Below, piece by piece: positions 23,617-33,398 of a DNA stretch of 39,732 nt. The DNA is from Chlorobium ferrooxidans DSM 13031. Lineage in GTDB: Bacteria > Bacteroidota > Chlorobiia > Chlorobiales > Chlorobiaceae. Under the pieces are notes generated by a model. The model was not told the DNA's origin and searched no databases. It saw only the letters and a program-made list of their open reading frames with translations. Every line of letters starts with the position of its first letter. Position 1 is the first letter of the stretch. The position numbers and the translations under genes were made by a program. The stretch lies in assembly GCF_000168715.1 (NCBI RefSeq), contig NZ_AASE01000020.1, positions 1 through 39,732 on the forward strand. The letters run 5' to 3'.

Positions 23617-24594
23617 ATGGAACAGATCCCCTGCCCTCTCTCCAACTCCACCGAATTTACCCCTTTTCTGCAGGTTCCCGACCGCTTTGATCCTTCCGGA
23701 AAAGTTCTCTGGCAGCTTGTTCGATCTACAGCATCAGGGCTTATTATGCTCAATCCCCGTCCGGTGAGCACTGAAATGGCGGTTCACTACCATCGCGGCA
23801 GCTACGATCCTCACATGCAGGCCGGAACAGGAAACTCACCCGCACAGAGAGCCTATCTTGCCGCAAGAAAGCTGTTGACGGGTTACAGGGCATCTTTTGT
23901 TCTGAAAGGGGCGTCCGCTCCCCCGCAGAAGCTCTCGATTCTTGAAATAGGGTGCTCCACCGGAGAGCTGCTCAGCCATCTGCACCGGATAAAGGGGATC
24001 CCGGAGGATCAGCTTTATGGCGTCGAACCGGAGAGCAACGCCGCTGAATACGCACGAAAAAGCTTCGGATTGCATATCTCTCAATCAATTGAGGATTTAA
24101 GGCCAAATACCCGGTTGTTTGACCGCATAGTGCTCTGGCATACGCTGGAACATATTCACGATCTCCATGAAACCGTTGCGTTTGCAGGAGCGCGGTTACA
24201 GGAGAACGGAATGCTTGTGCTTGCGCTGCCAAACCCGGAAAGCCATGATGCCCGCCACTACCGTGAGAACTGGATAGCCTGGGATGCGCCGCGCCATCTC
24301 TACCACTTCGTCCCGAAAACAGTTGAAAAGCTGCTCGAAGAGCATCATCTGGCGCTTGTCACCTGCCGGCCTTACCTGCCCGATTCGCTCTACAACACCA
24401 TCTACAGCGAAAAACTTCGCCGTAAAAGAGAGCGCTCCCTTTTTACCGCACTGCAATTTGGAGCAGCGGTACAGCAAGCGATTGTAGCCGCAGCCATAGG
24501 GGTTTTATGGCCGCTGAAGGCTTCAACCATTGTCTATTTTGTGAAGAAAAAGGAGTTGAAGAAGAGCAGGGAGAGCTTTCAAACAAGGACTTAA
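23617..24594 (+). CDS. class I SAM-dependent methyltransferase
   Basis: The SAM-binding core starts with motif I LEIGCSTGELL (about 109-119), followed by an acidic ribose-binding residue (E137 in GVEPES) and the HTLEHI motif (175-180) typical of the methyltransf_23 type. The N-terminus (CPLSNSTEFTPFLQVPDRFD) aligns in layout with proteins that begin with a CxxC zinc ribbon, but the second cysteine is missing. A hydrophobic C-terminal segment (about 287-308) could touch the membrane. Such proteins often modify sugars, lipids or quinones; the substrate here cannot be told. It lies 14 bases after the HIT gene. Confidence 0.82.
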   Translation: MEQIPCPLSNSTEFTPFLQVPDRFDPSGKVLWQLVRSTASGLIMLNPRPVSTEMAVHYHRGSYDPHMQAGTGNSPAQRAYLAARKLLTGYRASFVLKGASAPPQKLSILEIGCSTGELLSHLHRIKGIPEDQLYGVEPESNAAEYARKSFGLHISQSIEDLRPNTRLFDRIVLWHTLEHIHDLHETVAFAGARLQENGMLVLALPNPESHDARHYRENWIAWDAPRHLYHFVPKTVEKLLEEHHLALVTCRPYLPDSLYNTIYSEKLRRKRERSLFTALQFGAAVQQAIVAAAIGVLWPLKASTIVYFVKKKELKKSRESFQTRT

Positions 24595-24679
24595 ACGACT
24601 GCAAGGACTACAGGGACAAATAAAAGAAGAAGAGGCTCCCCCCCCTGCTGATACTATTCAACCAACAGGGGTTGTATGG

Positions 24680-26059
24680 TCAGCTTTTCGCGACCGTTGC
24701 TTTTGAGCGGCCGAGGGCTTTGTCGAGGCGGACGCTGGTAACAAGGTAGTCGTAGACTGCCTGCAGGTAGTTGGTTTTGGCCTTGTTGAGCTGAAGTTCG
24801 GCGTCGGTCAGTTCGAGACGGGAGCCAATTCCCTCCCTGAACCGGAGCTGCGATATTCTGTAGCTGCGCTCTGCAACCGTGATGGTTTTTGACTGCACCT
24901 CAATTCTCTTCTTCGACTCTCGGTAACTGGAGAGGATGATTTCAATCTCTGCGCGGATATTGGCCTTGAGATCCTCATAGCGTGTTCTGGACTGCAACTG
25001 CTCAATCTTTGCCTGCTCCACCTGGGAGCTTATCCTGAAACCGGTAAAAATCGGCATTGAGAGCTGAAGGCCCACCGCTGAAGAGACCGGCCAGCGTGAC
25101 TGCGAAAGTTTTACTCCATCATTGAACGCGGTCTGTGACTCAAGCTTTCCAAACGCCGAGAGCACGGGAAAGCGTTCAGCACGGGCGGAGGAGAGTTTTT
25201 CCCCCTGGGCCTGCACCTGCAGCTCAAGCTGACGCAGATCGGGGCGTTGCCCGAGCGCCTCCTCATAAGCCGCAGCAATTTCAGCCGGATAGGCAGCCGA
25301 AGAGAGTTCAAGCTTTCCGGCCAGCCTGAGTTCCGTATCGGGTGTTACACCCATGGCATTCTTGAGCTTTGTCATCGTAATACCGACACGGCTTTCGGCC
25401 TGAAGGAGCTCCGGCCGGAGATTTTCAACCGAGAGAAATGCCTTGAGCGTATCGATATCGGCAGCAACACCCTGGCGGAACATCGCCCGGGTATCCCTGC
25501 GTGACTCCTCCCAGCGTGCAATGCTCTGCTCAATCAGCTTTAACTGATCCCTTGAGATGAGCGCATCGAAATAGGCCATCTTGATGTCGGTGATAACAGC
25601 TGCCTCGGTATTCCGGTAGGCCGCTTCACTCATTTTGCGCACCGTACCGGCGGCCCGTATTCCGGCAAAAGCTGAACCGTTGAAGATCGGCTGACGGAGA
25701 TTGAGCGTTGCACTTGCCGAATTGTCGGCGCTTATCTCGATAGCGGTAAAGGAAGAACCGCTGCCTCCGTTAAAAATATCGGGAAAAAAAAGGATTGAGG
25801 GTTTCACCGAACGGGTGTAGATCAGGTCTGTGGTGACCTGGGGAAGCACCCTTGACCATGTTTCGCGAATCTTCTGGTGTGCCATATCCCGGTCGAGGCG
25901 GGCAAGTTCAAGTGCGCGGCTTTTTTCGAGCCCGATACGAACCGCATCATCAAGCGAGAGAGGTGCACTCTCCTGAACCGGAGCCGCATAAAGAGTGGAC
26001 GATGCCGACAGAACAAAAAGTGAAAAGAGGAAAAAAATGGCCGGTCTCAACCTGTTCAT
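24680..26059 (-). CDS. TolC-family outer membrane efflux protein
   Basis: TolC-like proteins form trimeric outer-membrane channels with long periplasmic helical barrels for tripartite efflux or type I secretion. The start at 26059 gives a proper signal peptide (MNRLRPAIFFLFSLFVLSAS...LYAAP, cleaved near residue 26) and 459 residues. The mature protein has the duplicated pattern of two long helical regions (LDDAVRIGLEKSRALELARL near the N-terminus; QLRFREGIGSRLELTDAEL and LQAVYDYLVTSVRLDKALG near the end). No inner-membrane pump or adaptor gene adjoins it; the closest gene upstream is rarA. Confidence 0.92.
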   Translation of the reverse strand: MNRLRPAIFFLFSLFVLSASSTLYAAPVQESAPLSLDDAVRIGLEKSRALELARLDRDMAHQKIRETWSRVLPQVTTDLIYTRSVKPSILFFPDIFNGGSGSSFTAIEISADNSASATLNLRQPIFNGSAFAGIRAAGTVRKMSEAAYRNTEAAVITDIKMAYFDALISRDQLKLIEQSIARWEESRRDTRAMFRQGVAADIDTLKAFLSVENLRPELLQAESRVGITMTKLKNAMGVTPDTELRLAGKLELSSAAYPAEIAAAYEEALGQRPDLRQLELQVQAQGEKLSSARAERFPVLSAFGKLESQTAFNDGVKLSQSRWPVSSAVGLQLSMPIFTGFRISSQVEQAKIEQLQSRTRYEDLKANIRAEIEIILSSYRESKKRIEVQSKTITVAERSYRISQLRFREGIGSRLELTDAELQLNKAKTNYLQAVYDYLVTSVRLDKALGRSKATVAKS

Positions 26060-26149
26060 AAAAGAGTCTGTCTTGATGAAAGAAATCCTGCGACTGCCAT
26101 TCGGGCAGTATGTCATCCAATATACAAAGTGCTTGGTATTTCGTAAAAA

Positions 26150-27493
26150 TCATAACCGGTAGCGCTCGCCCCAGAGTCCGGAGAGACGCTCCTTCAGATA
26201 CTTCTCCCTCCCCTCATCTCCAGGCCGGTAGTAAGGCTTCGGATCCATACCATCCGGAAAATAGTCCTGCCGGACAAAATGGCCCGGATAGCTGTGGGGA
26301 TACTGGTAGCCCGCGCCATATCCCTCCTGTTTCATCAGTTTTGTCGGAGCATTGCGCAGGTGAAGCGGAACTGCCAAATCCTGCATCGGGCCCGACTCCC
26401 TGAGCGCCTCATTGATTGCCTGATAACTCGCGTTGGATTTTGCGGCCGAGGCCAGATAGGTAACCCCCTGTGCCAGATTGATGCGAGCTTCGGGCATACC
26501 GATAAGTTCAACGGCATGAAAGATCGAAATCGCAAGCGTAATGGCATAGGGATCGGCATTGCCGATATCTTCACTGGCAAAAATCACCATCCGGCGGGCA
26601 ATGAATTTGGGGTCTTCGCCCCCTTCGATCATCCTTGCCAGCCAGAAGAGCGCGGCATCGGGATCTGAACCACGCATCGACTTTATAAAAGCGGAGATAA
26701 CGTCATAATGGTTCTCGCCTCCCTTGTCATATACCGGTGCCCGGTGCTGCAGCGCCCGTTCGAGCAGCTCCCGGTCGAGCACAATCTCCGTTTGATCCTG
26801 CGGGAGCAGAGAGAGCGCCGTTTCAACGGCGTTCAACGCCTTGCGCGCATCACCTCCGGCAAACTGCAACAGAAAATCGGGATCGGCAATCTCAATCTGA
26901 AGCTCACCGAAAAGCCGGTCCTCTTTGAGCGCCCGCCGGATGACCGCCAAAATCTCCTCACTCTGGAGAGGCTTGAGAATATAGACCTGCATCCGGCTCA
27001 GAAGGGCGGCATTGACTTCAAAAGAGGGGTTTTCGGTTGTAGCACCGATAAGAACAATGAGTCCCTGCTCAATGGCGTGCAGCAGCGTATCCTGCTGCCC
27101 CTTGTTGAAGCGGTGAATTTCGTCGATAAAGAGGATGGTTCGCAGACCGGAAGCTCTTGACTTTTGCGCATTGTCAAGCGCCTTTCGCACATCCTTCACC
27201 CCCGAATCAATCGCGGAAAGCTGTTCAAAACGGTAGTTGAGTGAAGCTGCGCAGATTTCGGCAAGGGTGGTTTTGCCCGATCCCGGCGGCCCCCAGAAGA
27301 TCATTGAGGGAAGCTGTCCGCTTGAAATAAAGCGGCGAAGCGGACCCGACGGGCCGACAAGATGCTCCTGACCGGCCATATCGTCAAGTGACCGGGGGCG
27401 AACCCGTTCGGCAAGGGGCTGAAAGTAGTTCCCGCTTTCGGGAGCCGGGGAAAAACCGAAGAGATCCGGCGGCATGTTGGGAGTGTCACTCAT
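26150..27493 (-). CDS. rarA: replication-associated recombination ATPase RarA/MgsA
   Basis: RarA (MgsA, Mgs1/WRNIP1 family) is a clamp-loader-like AAA+ ATPase that acts at stalled replication forks. Walker A is GPPGSGKTT (68-76), Walker B is FIDEIH (122-127), sensor 1 is [11 protein letters not shown] (150-160), and an arginine-finger candidate is R167 in ALLSRMQV. The C-terminal tetramerisation region is present, ending in [14 protein letters not shown]. The protein has 447 residues, the usual length. Its ATG follows directly after the riboflavin synthase stop (TGAATG), so the two are co-transcribed. Confidence 0.96.
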   Translation of the reverse strand: MSDTPNMPPDLFGFSPAPESGNYFQPLAERVRPRSLDDMAGQEHLVGPSGPLRRFISSGQLPSMIFWGPPGSGKTTLAEICAASLNYRFEQLSAIDSGVKDVRKALDNAQKSRASGLRTILFIDEIHRFNKGQQDTLLHAIEQGLIVLIGATTENPSFEVNAALLSRMQVYILKPLQSEEILAVIRRALKEDRLFGELQIEIADPDFLLQFAGGDARKALNAVETALSLLPQDQTEIVLDRELLERALQHRAPVYDKGGENHYDVISAFIKSMRGSDPDAALFWLARMIEGGEDPKFIARRMVIFASEDIGNADPYAITLAISIFHAVELIGMPEARINLAQGVTYLASAAKSNASYQAINEALRESGPMQDLAVPLHLRNAPTKLMKQEGYGAGYQYPHSYPGHFVRQDYFPDGMDPKPYYRPGDEGREKYLKERLSGLWGERYRL

Positions 27494-28150
27494 TCAGAAT
27501 CCCTGATCAAGCAGCCACGCCTCATTGATCGTTGATGCCTCCGGGGCTGAAGATGAACGCATGCCAATCTGTCGGGCAACATATTTTCCAAGAATATCAA
27601 ACTCAAGGTTGACCCTGCTTCCGGCTTTAAGATCATTGATGGTCGTATGGGCAAAGGTATAGGGAATAACAGCGGCGGCAAAGCGGAGCCTGTCAAGCTT
27701 GGCAACAGTCAGACTGATGCCGTCAATCGTGATGGAACCGGCAGAGACAATAAAAGGGGTAAATGTTTCAGGAAAGCTGATCCAGAGCTCCCGGCTTGAA
27801 CCAAGCTCGCGTATCTCATGAACAGATGCCGCACAATCCACATGACCCAGCACAAAATGGCCGCCCAGTCGATCCAGTGGACGAACCGCCCGCTCAAGAT
27901 TGACCAGTGAACCGTTGGCGAGCTCTCCGAGCGTCGTCTTGCTGAGGGTCTCTTCAACCGTATCGACCTCAAACCACCCCTCTCCAAGAGCAACAACCGT
28001 CTGGCAGGCACCGTTGATGCTGACACTCTCGTCAATCGAGAGCGTGCCGAACTCAACCGGATTCGTGTAGTGAACCCGGAGCCGCAGCCCCCCCTTTTGC
28101 CGTACCACTCCCCTCACCCGGCCGACATCCTTGATAATTCCGGTAAACAT
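27494..28150 (-). CDS. ribE: riboflavin synthase
   Basis: Riboflavin synthase dismutates two 6,7-dimethyl-8-ribityllumazine molecules to riboflavin and 5-amino-6-ribitylamino-uracil. The 218-residue protein has the two tandem lumazine-binding barrels. The first opens with [10 protein letters not shown] and contains [10 protein letters not shown]; the second contains [10 protein letters not shown] and [11 protein letters not shown] short purine-like ribosome binding site (aaagg) precedes the ATG. It is followed without spacing by rarA, and ribD lies about 4 kb away in another unit. Confidence 0.95.
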   Translation of the reverse strand: MFTGIIKDVGRVRGVVRQKGGLRLRVHYTNPVEFGTLSIDESVSINGACQTVVALGEGWFEVDTVEETLSKTTLGELANGSLVNLERAVRPLDRLGGHFVLGHVDCAASVHEIRELGSSRELWISFPETFTPFIVSAGSITIDGISLTVAKLDRLRFAAAVIPYTFAHTTINDLKAGSRVNLEFDILGKYVARQIGMRSSSAPEASTINEAWLLDQGF

Positions 28151-28185
28151 GGCTAATACCTTTCCCTTTCAGTAGTGCAACAGAA

Positions 28186-30189
28186 TCATAACCCTTTTTC
28201 TTTCAATATATCACCTTGGCAATAGACAACAAACCCTGCTGCCGGAACTCTGATCTGCAGAGCCGAACCATGAACAGCGATGAGCGGGGCCGATTCACCG
28301 CACTGCCGGGCATCAGTGGAGTAGAGGCAGCTCATCGTGCCCGGTGAGCTGTTTATGCGGCTGTCAACCACAACCCACAGCTGAATATCATGCTCGGTGT
28401 CGGTGTTAATGGCACAGAGAAATTCCGACCCTGCATAAATCCTCGACCATGCAACCACCCAGTGCAGCTCGCCATTTACCGGCTGGGGATAGTAAAAATC
28501 CCCTTCCCGTCCGCTCTCCGATACCTGCCGCAGATACTGCCGGCCCCGGCGAAGGGCGATATGCTCACGGCGCAAACGGGTCACATCCTGCACAAAACGG
28601 TACACCTCATGCTGTTCATTGAAGAAGTGCTTTCCGCTGCTCTGAAAAGAGCCGAAACCGCCTCCGAACATGCACTCCCGAAGGAATACATCACTGTAGG
28701 AGTCATCATCGGTGCGGCGGTCTGCGCCGTTGAACGCCTGTTCTGTACCGTAATAGATACAGGGTATGCCTGCCGAGAGCAGGTTCAGGCCGAGCGCTGC
28801 GGGAAGCAGCCGGGCACTGCGCGCCGCATCGCCGCAAAACCGGAACTTGTGACGAACACCTACCTGGTCATGATCGTCGAGCATGGTAACAATATGCTTG
28901 GCATACCATTGATGGCTCCGCCTGTTATCAAGTATGCTGTTGCGGAAAAGATCGAAATAACCCTCCTGGGCTTCCGTATCGGGGTTTCCGGGGCTTCGCC
29001 ACCCTTTGACAAGAAATTCGAGTTTGTCGGGGATATCATCGATACCGAGCGCGGCATCGAGGCCGGTCGTATCGAGAATTGTGGCGGCGTATGCTCGCCC
29101 TCCGGTTATTTCACCGATAATCGTAAAGTTCTCCTTGCCTATCGACTCGGCAAATTCATGGATGGCTGTAGCAAAAAAGCGCACGGCTCCCGGCTCCATA
29201 TGTTTGACGGTATCAAGGCGGAAGCCGTCTATATCGGCAAAGGCAATCCAGAAGCGGTAGACATCGGTCAGATAACGAAGCGCCTCTGACACCCTGAACG
29301 CTCTGATACGGCGTTCAATATCCTGAACGGAATCCGGATCCCTGAGCGCATCACCGAGACAGATATCCTTGAGCGTACAGAAGTCACCATCAAGAAACTC
29401 CGGAAACGAATCCCACTCCTGTATCTCTCCCCGGCAGGTCCAGGTAGCAGGCGACTGGAGCTCTTCAGGCCAGACCGCACCATCGGGCCATGCGCCGCTC
29501 TGGAAAGGGGCTGGAGCCGCATCAAAGGGGATGCCTCCCTCTTCACCACTCGACAACCGGTATCCGCTCACCGGCCAGGCACACCCTCCCTGATAGATGT
29601 AGCGCTGATTACCTTCGTAGGCAAACACATCTCCGGCATGGTTGATGATGATATCAAGGATCACCCTGATACCGAGATCATGCGCAGCCCTGACAAACTC
29701 CCGTAACTCCTCTCTCGTTCCGAAGTGAGGATCGACATCAAGAAAATTCTGGATACCGTAACCATGATAATCGTTGCTCCCGGTGACCTGCCTGAAGACC
29801 GGACTTACCCATATAGCGCTTATTCCGAGCCTTTGGAGATAACCAAGCTTCGCTTTCATGCCGGCAATTGTACCTCCGCACCACCGTTTTCCGGCCTCAA
29901 ACCAGCTCTCAGGGGAGGCCGTTGCTTCATCAGTCAGAGTATTGAAAAGCGATGTCGTACGCTCTCCCGGAAGGGCGGCAACCGGAATCCCCTCACTGTT
30001 GCAAAAGCCGTCATACTCTTTTCCGTCCGAAAAGCGGTCAAGAAAGAGAAAATAGAGCACTTCATCCTCCCACGAAGCCGGTGAGGGATAAAATTGCCGG
30101 TTTTCGACCAGTGCCTGAAAATCAATATCAGCAAGCCGGCGTTCAACGGCTGAATACACGGGATCCTTTCTCTTCGAAACCATGAGCAT
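28186..30189 (-). CDS. alpha-amylase-family (GH13) glycoside hydrolase
   Basis: The four GH13 regions are visible: DIIINHAGD (179-187), GFRLDTVKH with nucleophile D326, IIGEITGG with acid/base E360, and LDDHDQVG with H440/D441. GH13 enzymes cleave or transfer alpha-1,4-glucans. There is no signal peptide, so it acts inside the cell, where green sulfur bacteria store glycogen; a role in glycogen or maltodextrin turnover is an inference. At 667 residues it has about 100 residues before the barrel proper and a C-terminal beta domain. The initiating ATG at 30189 or the next ATG two codons on are equally plausible. Confidence 0.9.
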   Translation of the reverse strand: MLMVSKRKDPVYSAVERRLADIDFQALVENRQFYPSPASWEDEVLYFLFLDRFSDGKEYDGFCNSEGIPVAALPGERTTSLFNTLTDEATASPESWFEAGKRWCGGTIAGMKAKLGYLQRLGISAIWVSPVFRQVTGSNDYHGYGIQNFLDVDPHFGTREELREFVRAAHDLGIRVILDIIINHAGDVFAYEGNQRYIYQGGCAWPVSGYRLSSGEEGGIPFDAAPAPFQSGAWPDGAVWPEELQSPATWTCRGEIQEWDSFPEFLDGDFCTLKDICLGDALRDPDSVQDIERRIRAFRVSEALRYLTDVYRFWIAFADIDGFRLDTVKHMEPGAVRFFATAIHEFAESIGKENFTIIGEITGGRAYAATILDTTGLDAALGIDDIPDKLEFLVKGWRSPGNPDTEAQEGYFDLFRNSILDNRRSHQWYAKHIVTMLDDHDQVGVRHKFRFCGDAARSARLLPAALGLNLLSAGIPCIYYGTEQAFNGADRRTDDDSYSDVFLRECMFGGGFGSFQSSGKHFFNEQHEVYRFVQDVTRLRREHIALRRGRQYLRQVSESGREGDFYYPQPVNGELHWVVAWSRIYAGSEFLCAINTDTEHDIQLWVVVDSRINSSPGTMSCLYSTDARQCGESAPLIAVHGSALQIRVPAAGFVVYCQGDILKEKGL

Positions 30190-30270
30190 GCTGGTTTATA
30201 TGAGTGAATCAAAATAACGTTCGATAGCGCACAACTGAAATCCGCAAGGACAATAGCCTCTCCGGACAAC

Positions 30271-30296
30271 AAAAAAGCCGGCATCACTGCCGGCTT
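30271..30296 (-). terminator. intrinsic terminator after tpx
   Basis: On the minus strand aagccggc and gccggctt form an 8-bp stem around a 6-base loop, followed by a run of T. It lies about 70 bases after the tpx stop codon and separates it from the amylase gene. Confidence 0.85.
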
Positions 30297-30364
30297 GAGG
30301 ATTTCGATGCCGACAGGTCGGGAGCGGCACCTTCATCAAAACACACAGCAGATTATTCGCATAA

Positions 30365-30865
30365 TCAAGCAAGCGCCTTGAGCGCTGCACTGTAATCCGG
30401 CTCCTGTGTAATTTCAGGCACCTGTTCGGTATAGACCACCCTGCCGTCAGCATCAACAATCACAATAGCTCTTGAAAGAAGCCCCTTGAGCGGACCGGAG
30501 GTAATGGTGACGCCATAATCACGACCGAATTCGGGAGAACGGAAGACCGAAAGCGAAACAACATCTTTCAGCCCTTCAACTTCACAGAACCGCTTGTGTG
30601 CAAAGGGTAGATCGGCAGAGATACAGAGCACGATGGTGTTGTCAAACTGCGCGGCCTCCTGGTTGAAGCGCCTTACAGAAGCAGCACAGACCGGGGTATC
30701 AAGGCTTGGAAAGATATTGAGAACCAGTCTCTGGCTTGCAAAATCAGCAGGTCCGGCCTCTGAAAGATCGGTTTTCACCAGACAGAAAAAGGGGGCGTCA
30801 GACCCGATTACGGGAAGTGTACCGATTGTCTCGGCAGCGTTGCCCTTCAAGGTAATGTGTGCCAT
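30365..30865 (-). CDS. tpx: thiol peroxidase (Tpx, atypical 2-Cys peroxiredoxin)
   Basis: Tpx reduces hydrogen and alkyl peroxides using thioredoxin. With the start at 30865 (MAHITLKGN) the protein has 166 residues, the family length. The peroxidatic cysteine is C60 in PSLDTPVCAASVRRF and the resolving cysteine C94 in AHKRFCEVEG, one residue from the E. coli positions 61 and 95. A longer frame reaching 30952 adds a segment unlike the family. The gene is followed by a terminator. It helps an anaerobe cope with oxygen exposure, along with the OsmC protein at 2425-2838. Confidence 0.95.
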   Translation of the reverse strand: MAHITLKGNAAETIGTLPVIGSDAPFFCLVKTDLSEAGPADFASQRLVLNIFPSLDTPVCAASVRRFNQEAAQFDNTIVLCISADLPFAHKRFCEVEGLKDVVSLSVFRSPEFGRDYGVTITSGPLKGLLSRAIVIVDADGRVVYTEQVPEITQEPDYSAALKALA

Positions 30866-30999
30866 AAAAAAGCGTTTAAAAATTAAAAAAAGTATCCGGC
30901 AAAAAAGGGTGTCATCGGCGCTAAAGCCTGGACGACAGCTATACAACCACAAAGAAGATGAATGCGTTCAAAAAAAATGTAATCCTCTGCGCTCCGGTT

Positions 31000-31788
31000 T
31001 CACGACGCCGGGAGCAGTTGAAAATATCCGTTAACGGCAACGACCTGAAGAGGGTAATCAAACACTCCGGATAGTGCTTCTGAGGTAAGCATATCACTTT
31101 TTTTCCCGTCGCCGACAATACGCCCCCCTTTCATCAGCACAACCCGCTCTATCTCGGGCGGAATCTCATGCAGGTGATGCGTAACAAGCACAACCGTTTT
31201 GTCAGATCCCATCAGCTTTCGAACGGTTTCAAGATAGTGCAGCGATGCCGCGATATCAAGACCTGCGGTCGGCTCGTCAAACAGAAGCGCATCCGGATCA
31301 TGCACGAGCGCCCTGCCGAGCAGAAAACGGCGCTGCTGGCCGGTTGACATGGCACAAAAAGGTCGCTCCTTTAACGCGGCAATACCAAGCTCCGCCATAA
31401 CCGATTCAGCTTTTTCCCGCTCTTCATTGCTGAACTCCTGGTACTGCCAGGTATCAATAGATGCATAAAAGCCTGACAACATAACGTTGATCCCATGCGC
31501 TCCGGGCAGATAATCACGCTGAAGGTCATCGGAAACAATACCGAGACGACGGCGGAGCTCCATGACATTCCAGCGATCCCTGCCGAAAATCCGGAGATGG
31601 CTGTCAGGATTGTAAACAGGGTGGAGCTCGCAGGAAAGCAGCTTCAGGAGCGTGCTCTTGCCTGATCCGTTCGGTCCGAGAATAACCGTATTGCACCCCG
31701 TCTCAATCTTCAGCGAAAGGTCGCTGAAAACCTTTGTACTGCCCGAATATGCCGTGATGTTATGGATATCAATGATCTTCTCTTTCAC
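31000..31788 (-). CDS. ABC transporter ATP-binding protein
   Basis: The 262-residue ATPase has Walker A GPNGSGKST (38-46), a Q-loop region around 85-90, signature MSTGQQRRF (147-155), Walker B LLFDEPTAGLD (168-178) and a switch histidine at 204/205. The signature is STGQQ in place of the common SGGQ, as in the YlmA/ModF-like soluble ABC group. No permease gene is adjacent, so it may not be part of a classical transporter. The GTG start lies directly after the TAA of the DoxX gene, so the two are co-translated. Confidence 0.88.
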   Translation of the reverse strand: MKEKIIDIHNITAYSGSTKVFSDLSLKIETGCNTVILGPNGSGKSTLLKLLSCELHPVYNPDSHLRIFGRDRWNVMELRRRLGIVSDDLQRDYLPGAHGINVMLSGFYASIDTWQYQEFSNEEREKAESVMAELGIAALKERPFCAMSTGQQRRFLLGRALVHDPDALLFDEPTAGLDIAASLHYLETVRKLMGSDKTVVLVTHHLHEIPPEIERVVLMKGGRIVGDGKKSDMLTSEALSGVFDYPLQVVAVNGYFQLLPAS

Positions 31789-32205
31789 TTAATTCCAGAG
31801 GCCTCCACCCCGTGAAAAGCTGTATCGGCCTGCACCGAAAAAGAAGATCGCAAGCGAGCCGAAAAGATAGAATGCCTGCACTTCAAGGGCGTATGCACCA
31901 TGATCGCCAAGAGAATAAAGCTGGCCGGTATGAACCAGATAGACTGCCATCACCATAACAAATGCCTCAATAAGAGCCGCCGGACGGGTAAAGATTCCGA
32001 GTATGATAAAGAGCGGCGCAAGAAGCTCTCCGAGCAGAATACCGTGTGAAAGATAGCCCGGCAAATGAGCCTTGAGCAGCATCTGCTCTACAAAGCCATA
32101 GCCATGCTGAAGCTTGTTGACTCCATGAAAGAGCATCAGCCCTCCAACCGAAAGCCGAATCAGCAGCTTTCCCAGATCATTGTTACTGACAAGACGGTCC
32201 ATCAT
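31789..32205 (-). CDS. DoxX-family membrane protein
   Basis: This protein has four hydrophobic segments and the family pattern [37 protein letters not shown] and [20 protein letters not shown]. DoxX-like proteins are small membrane proteins, some linked to thiol or redox stress; the function here is unknown. The start at 32205 is set by a strong ribosome binding site (aaggagg, 32212-32218) six bases upstream, giving 138 residues; a longer frame would begin upstream of that site. The GTG of the ABC gene follows its stop directly. Confidence 0.88.
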   Translation of the reverse strand: MMDRLVSNNDLGKLLIRLSVGGLMLFHGVNKLQHGYGFVEQMLLKAHLPGYLSHGILLGELLAPLFIILGIFTRPAALIEAFVMVMAVYLVHTGQLYSLGDHGAYALEVQAFYLFGSLAIFFFGAGRYSFSRGGGLWN

Positions 32206-32288
32206 AGGCGCCCTCCTTTTGGTATATTTTTTAGCCATTTACACTATCATGTTTTAAAAACCACAAAAACACAAACATCCCGGCACCG

Positions 32289-33398
32289 CTACAGGCTTTG
32301 AACATAGGCTTCCAGCAGCAAATCACTGCCGAAAAACCGCGGCGTTTCAAACTTCAGGACGACGGCATCATCCGGGATGCTGATGCCAAGCGGGGCAAAT
32401 GAGCTCAGGGCGTCGCCGCCAAAGAGCTTGGGCGCAATAAACATATAGATTTTGTCAACCAGCCGCTCCCGTATAAACGAAGCCGAAAGTCGGCTCCCGC
32501 CCTCAACGAGTATGGAGAGGATCCCGTGTTTGTGCAGCTCTTCAAGCACCTGGCGCAGATCAAGCTCACCTGCATGCTCACGAACAAAGAGCACCGTCAC
32601 TCCCCGCTCTCTGAGGAGCCCTGCTTTTTCAAGACCTTCCCAGGCTGATGAGGCAAAAAGAATGGTCGGCGCTTCAGTATTAAAAATTTTCGATTCTACA
32701 GGAAGACTCAGCCGCCGGTCAAGCACAACACGGAGAGGATTGCGACCGCTGCAGTGCCTGACGGTAAGCTCTGCATCATCACAGCGAACCGTAGCCTCAC
32801 CCACCACAACGGCATCATAGCGCGCGCGGAGCCGGTGTACCTCCATTCTTGCCGCTTCCCCGGTAATCCATTTGGAGGCACCGAGCGATGTTGCAATTTT
32901 ACCATCCAGCGTCTCGGCCAGTTTAAGAGAAACAAAAGGCAAACCTGTGGTATGACTTTTGATAAACGCCTCGTTGAGCTTCACGCATGCTGCTTCAAGC
33001 ACCCCTTCGGTAACAGCAATACCTGCCCCAAGCAGCTTTGCAATCCCCTTGCCTGCAACGCTCACAAAAGGATCACGGCACCCGACCACCACCCTCGGAA
33101 TCCCTTTTTCAATAATCAGATCACTGCATGGCGGGGTTTTGCCGAAATGGGAGCAGGGCTCAAGGTTAACGTAGAGTGTGGAACGCCGAAGCAGCTCCTG
33201 GTCGGCCACTGAAGCAATGGCATTAACCTCGGCATGTGGAGCCCCATAACGCTCATGAAATCCCTCTCCTATGATCACGCCGTCACAGACAATCACCGAC
33301 CCGACCATCGGGTTCGGGCTGACCGTGCCGCCGCCCTTCAGGGCGAGCTCAATGCAGCGGTTCATATATACCGTATCATCACAGAGTAGACTCATCAT
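32289..33398 (-). CDS. ribD: bifunctional riboflavin deaminase-reductase
   Basis: RibD deaminates the pyrimidinone ring-opened product of RibA and then reduces its ribose chain. The N-terminal deaminase domain has the zinc site H55-E57 (APHAEVNA) with C82 and C91 ([12 protein letters not shown]). The C-terminal reductase domain (about 150-369) has [13 protein letters not shown] and [12 protein letters not shown]. The protein has 369 residues. The start overlaps the dCMP deaminase stop by four bases (ATGA). Two ATG codons stand in a row at 33398 and 33395. Confidence 0.95.
   Translation of the reverse strand: MMSLLCDDTVYMNRCIELALKGGGTVSPNPMVGSVIVCDGVIIGEGFHERYGAPHAEVNAIASVADQELLRRSTLYVNLEPCSHFGKTPPCSDLIIEKGIPRVVVGCRDPFVSVAGKGIAKLLGAGIAVTEGVLEAACVKLNEAFIKSHTTGLPFVSLKLAETLDGKIATSLGASKWITGEAARMEVHRLRARYDAVVVGEATVRCDDAELTVRHCSGRNPLRVVLDRRLSLPVESKIFNTEAPTILFASSAWEGLEKAGLLRERGVTVLFVREHAGELDLRQVLEELHKHGILSILVEGGSRLSASFIRERLVDKIYMFIAPKLFGGDALSSFAPLGISIPDDAVVLKFETPRFFGSDLLLEAYVQSL

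Noticed and set aside
24610..24675. Possible terminator between the methyltransferase and TolC genes (cccctg/caggggt).
   Set aside because: The stem is only six bases with a loop of about 18 bases and there is no T-run, so support is too weak.
28390..29289. A 299-codon open frame on the plus strand.
   Set aside because: It is antisense to the GH13 gene, which carries all catalytic motifs.
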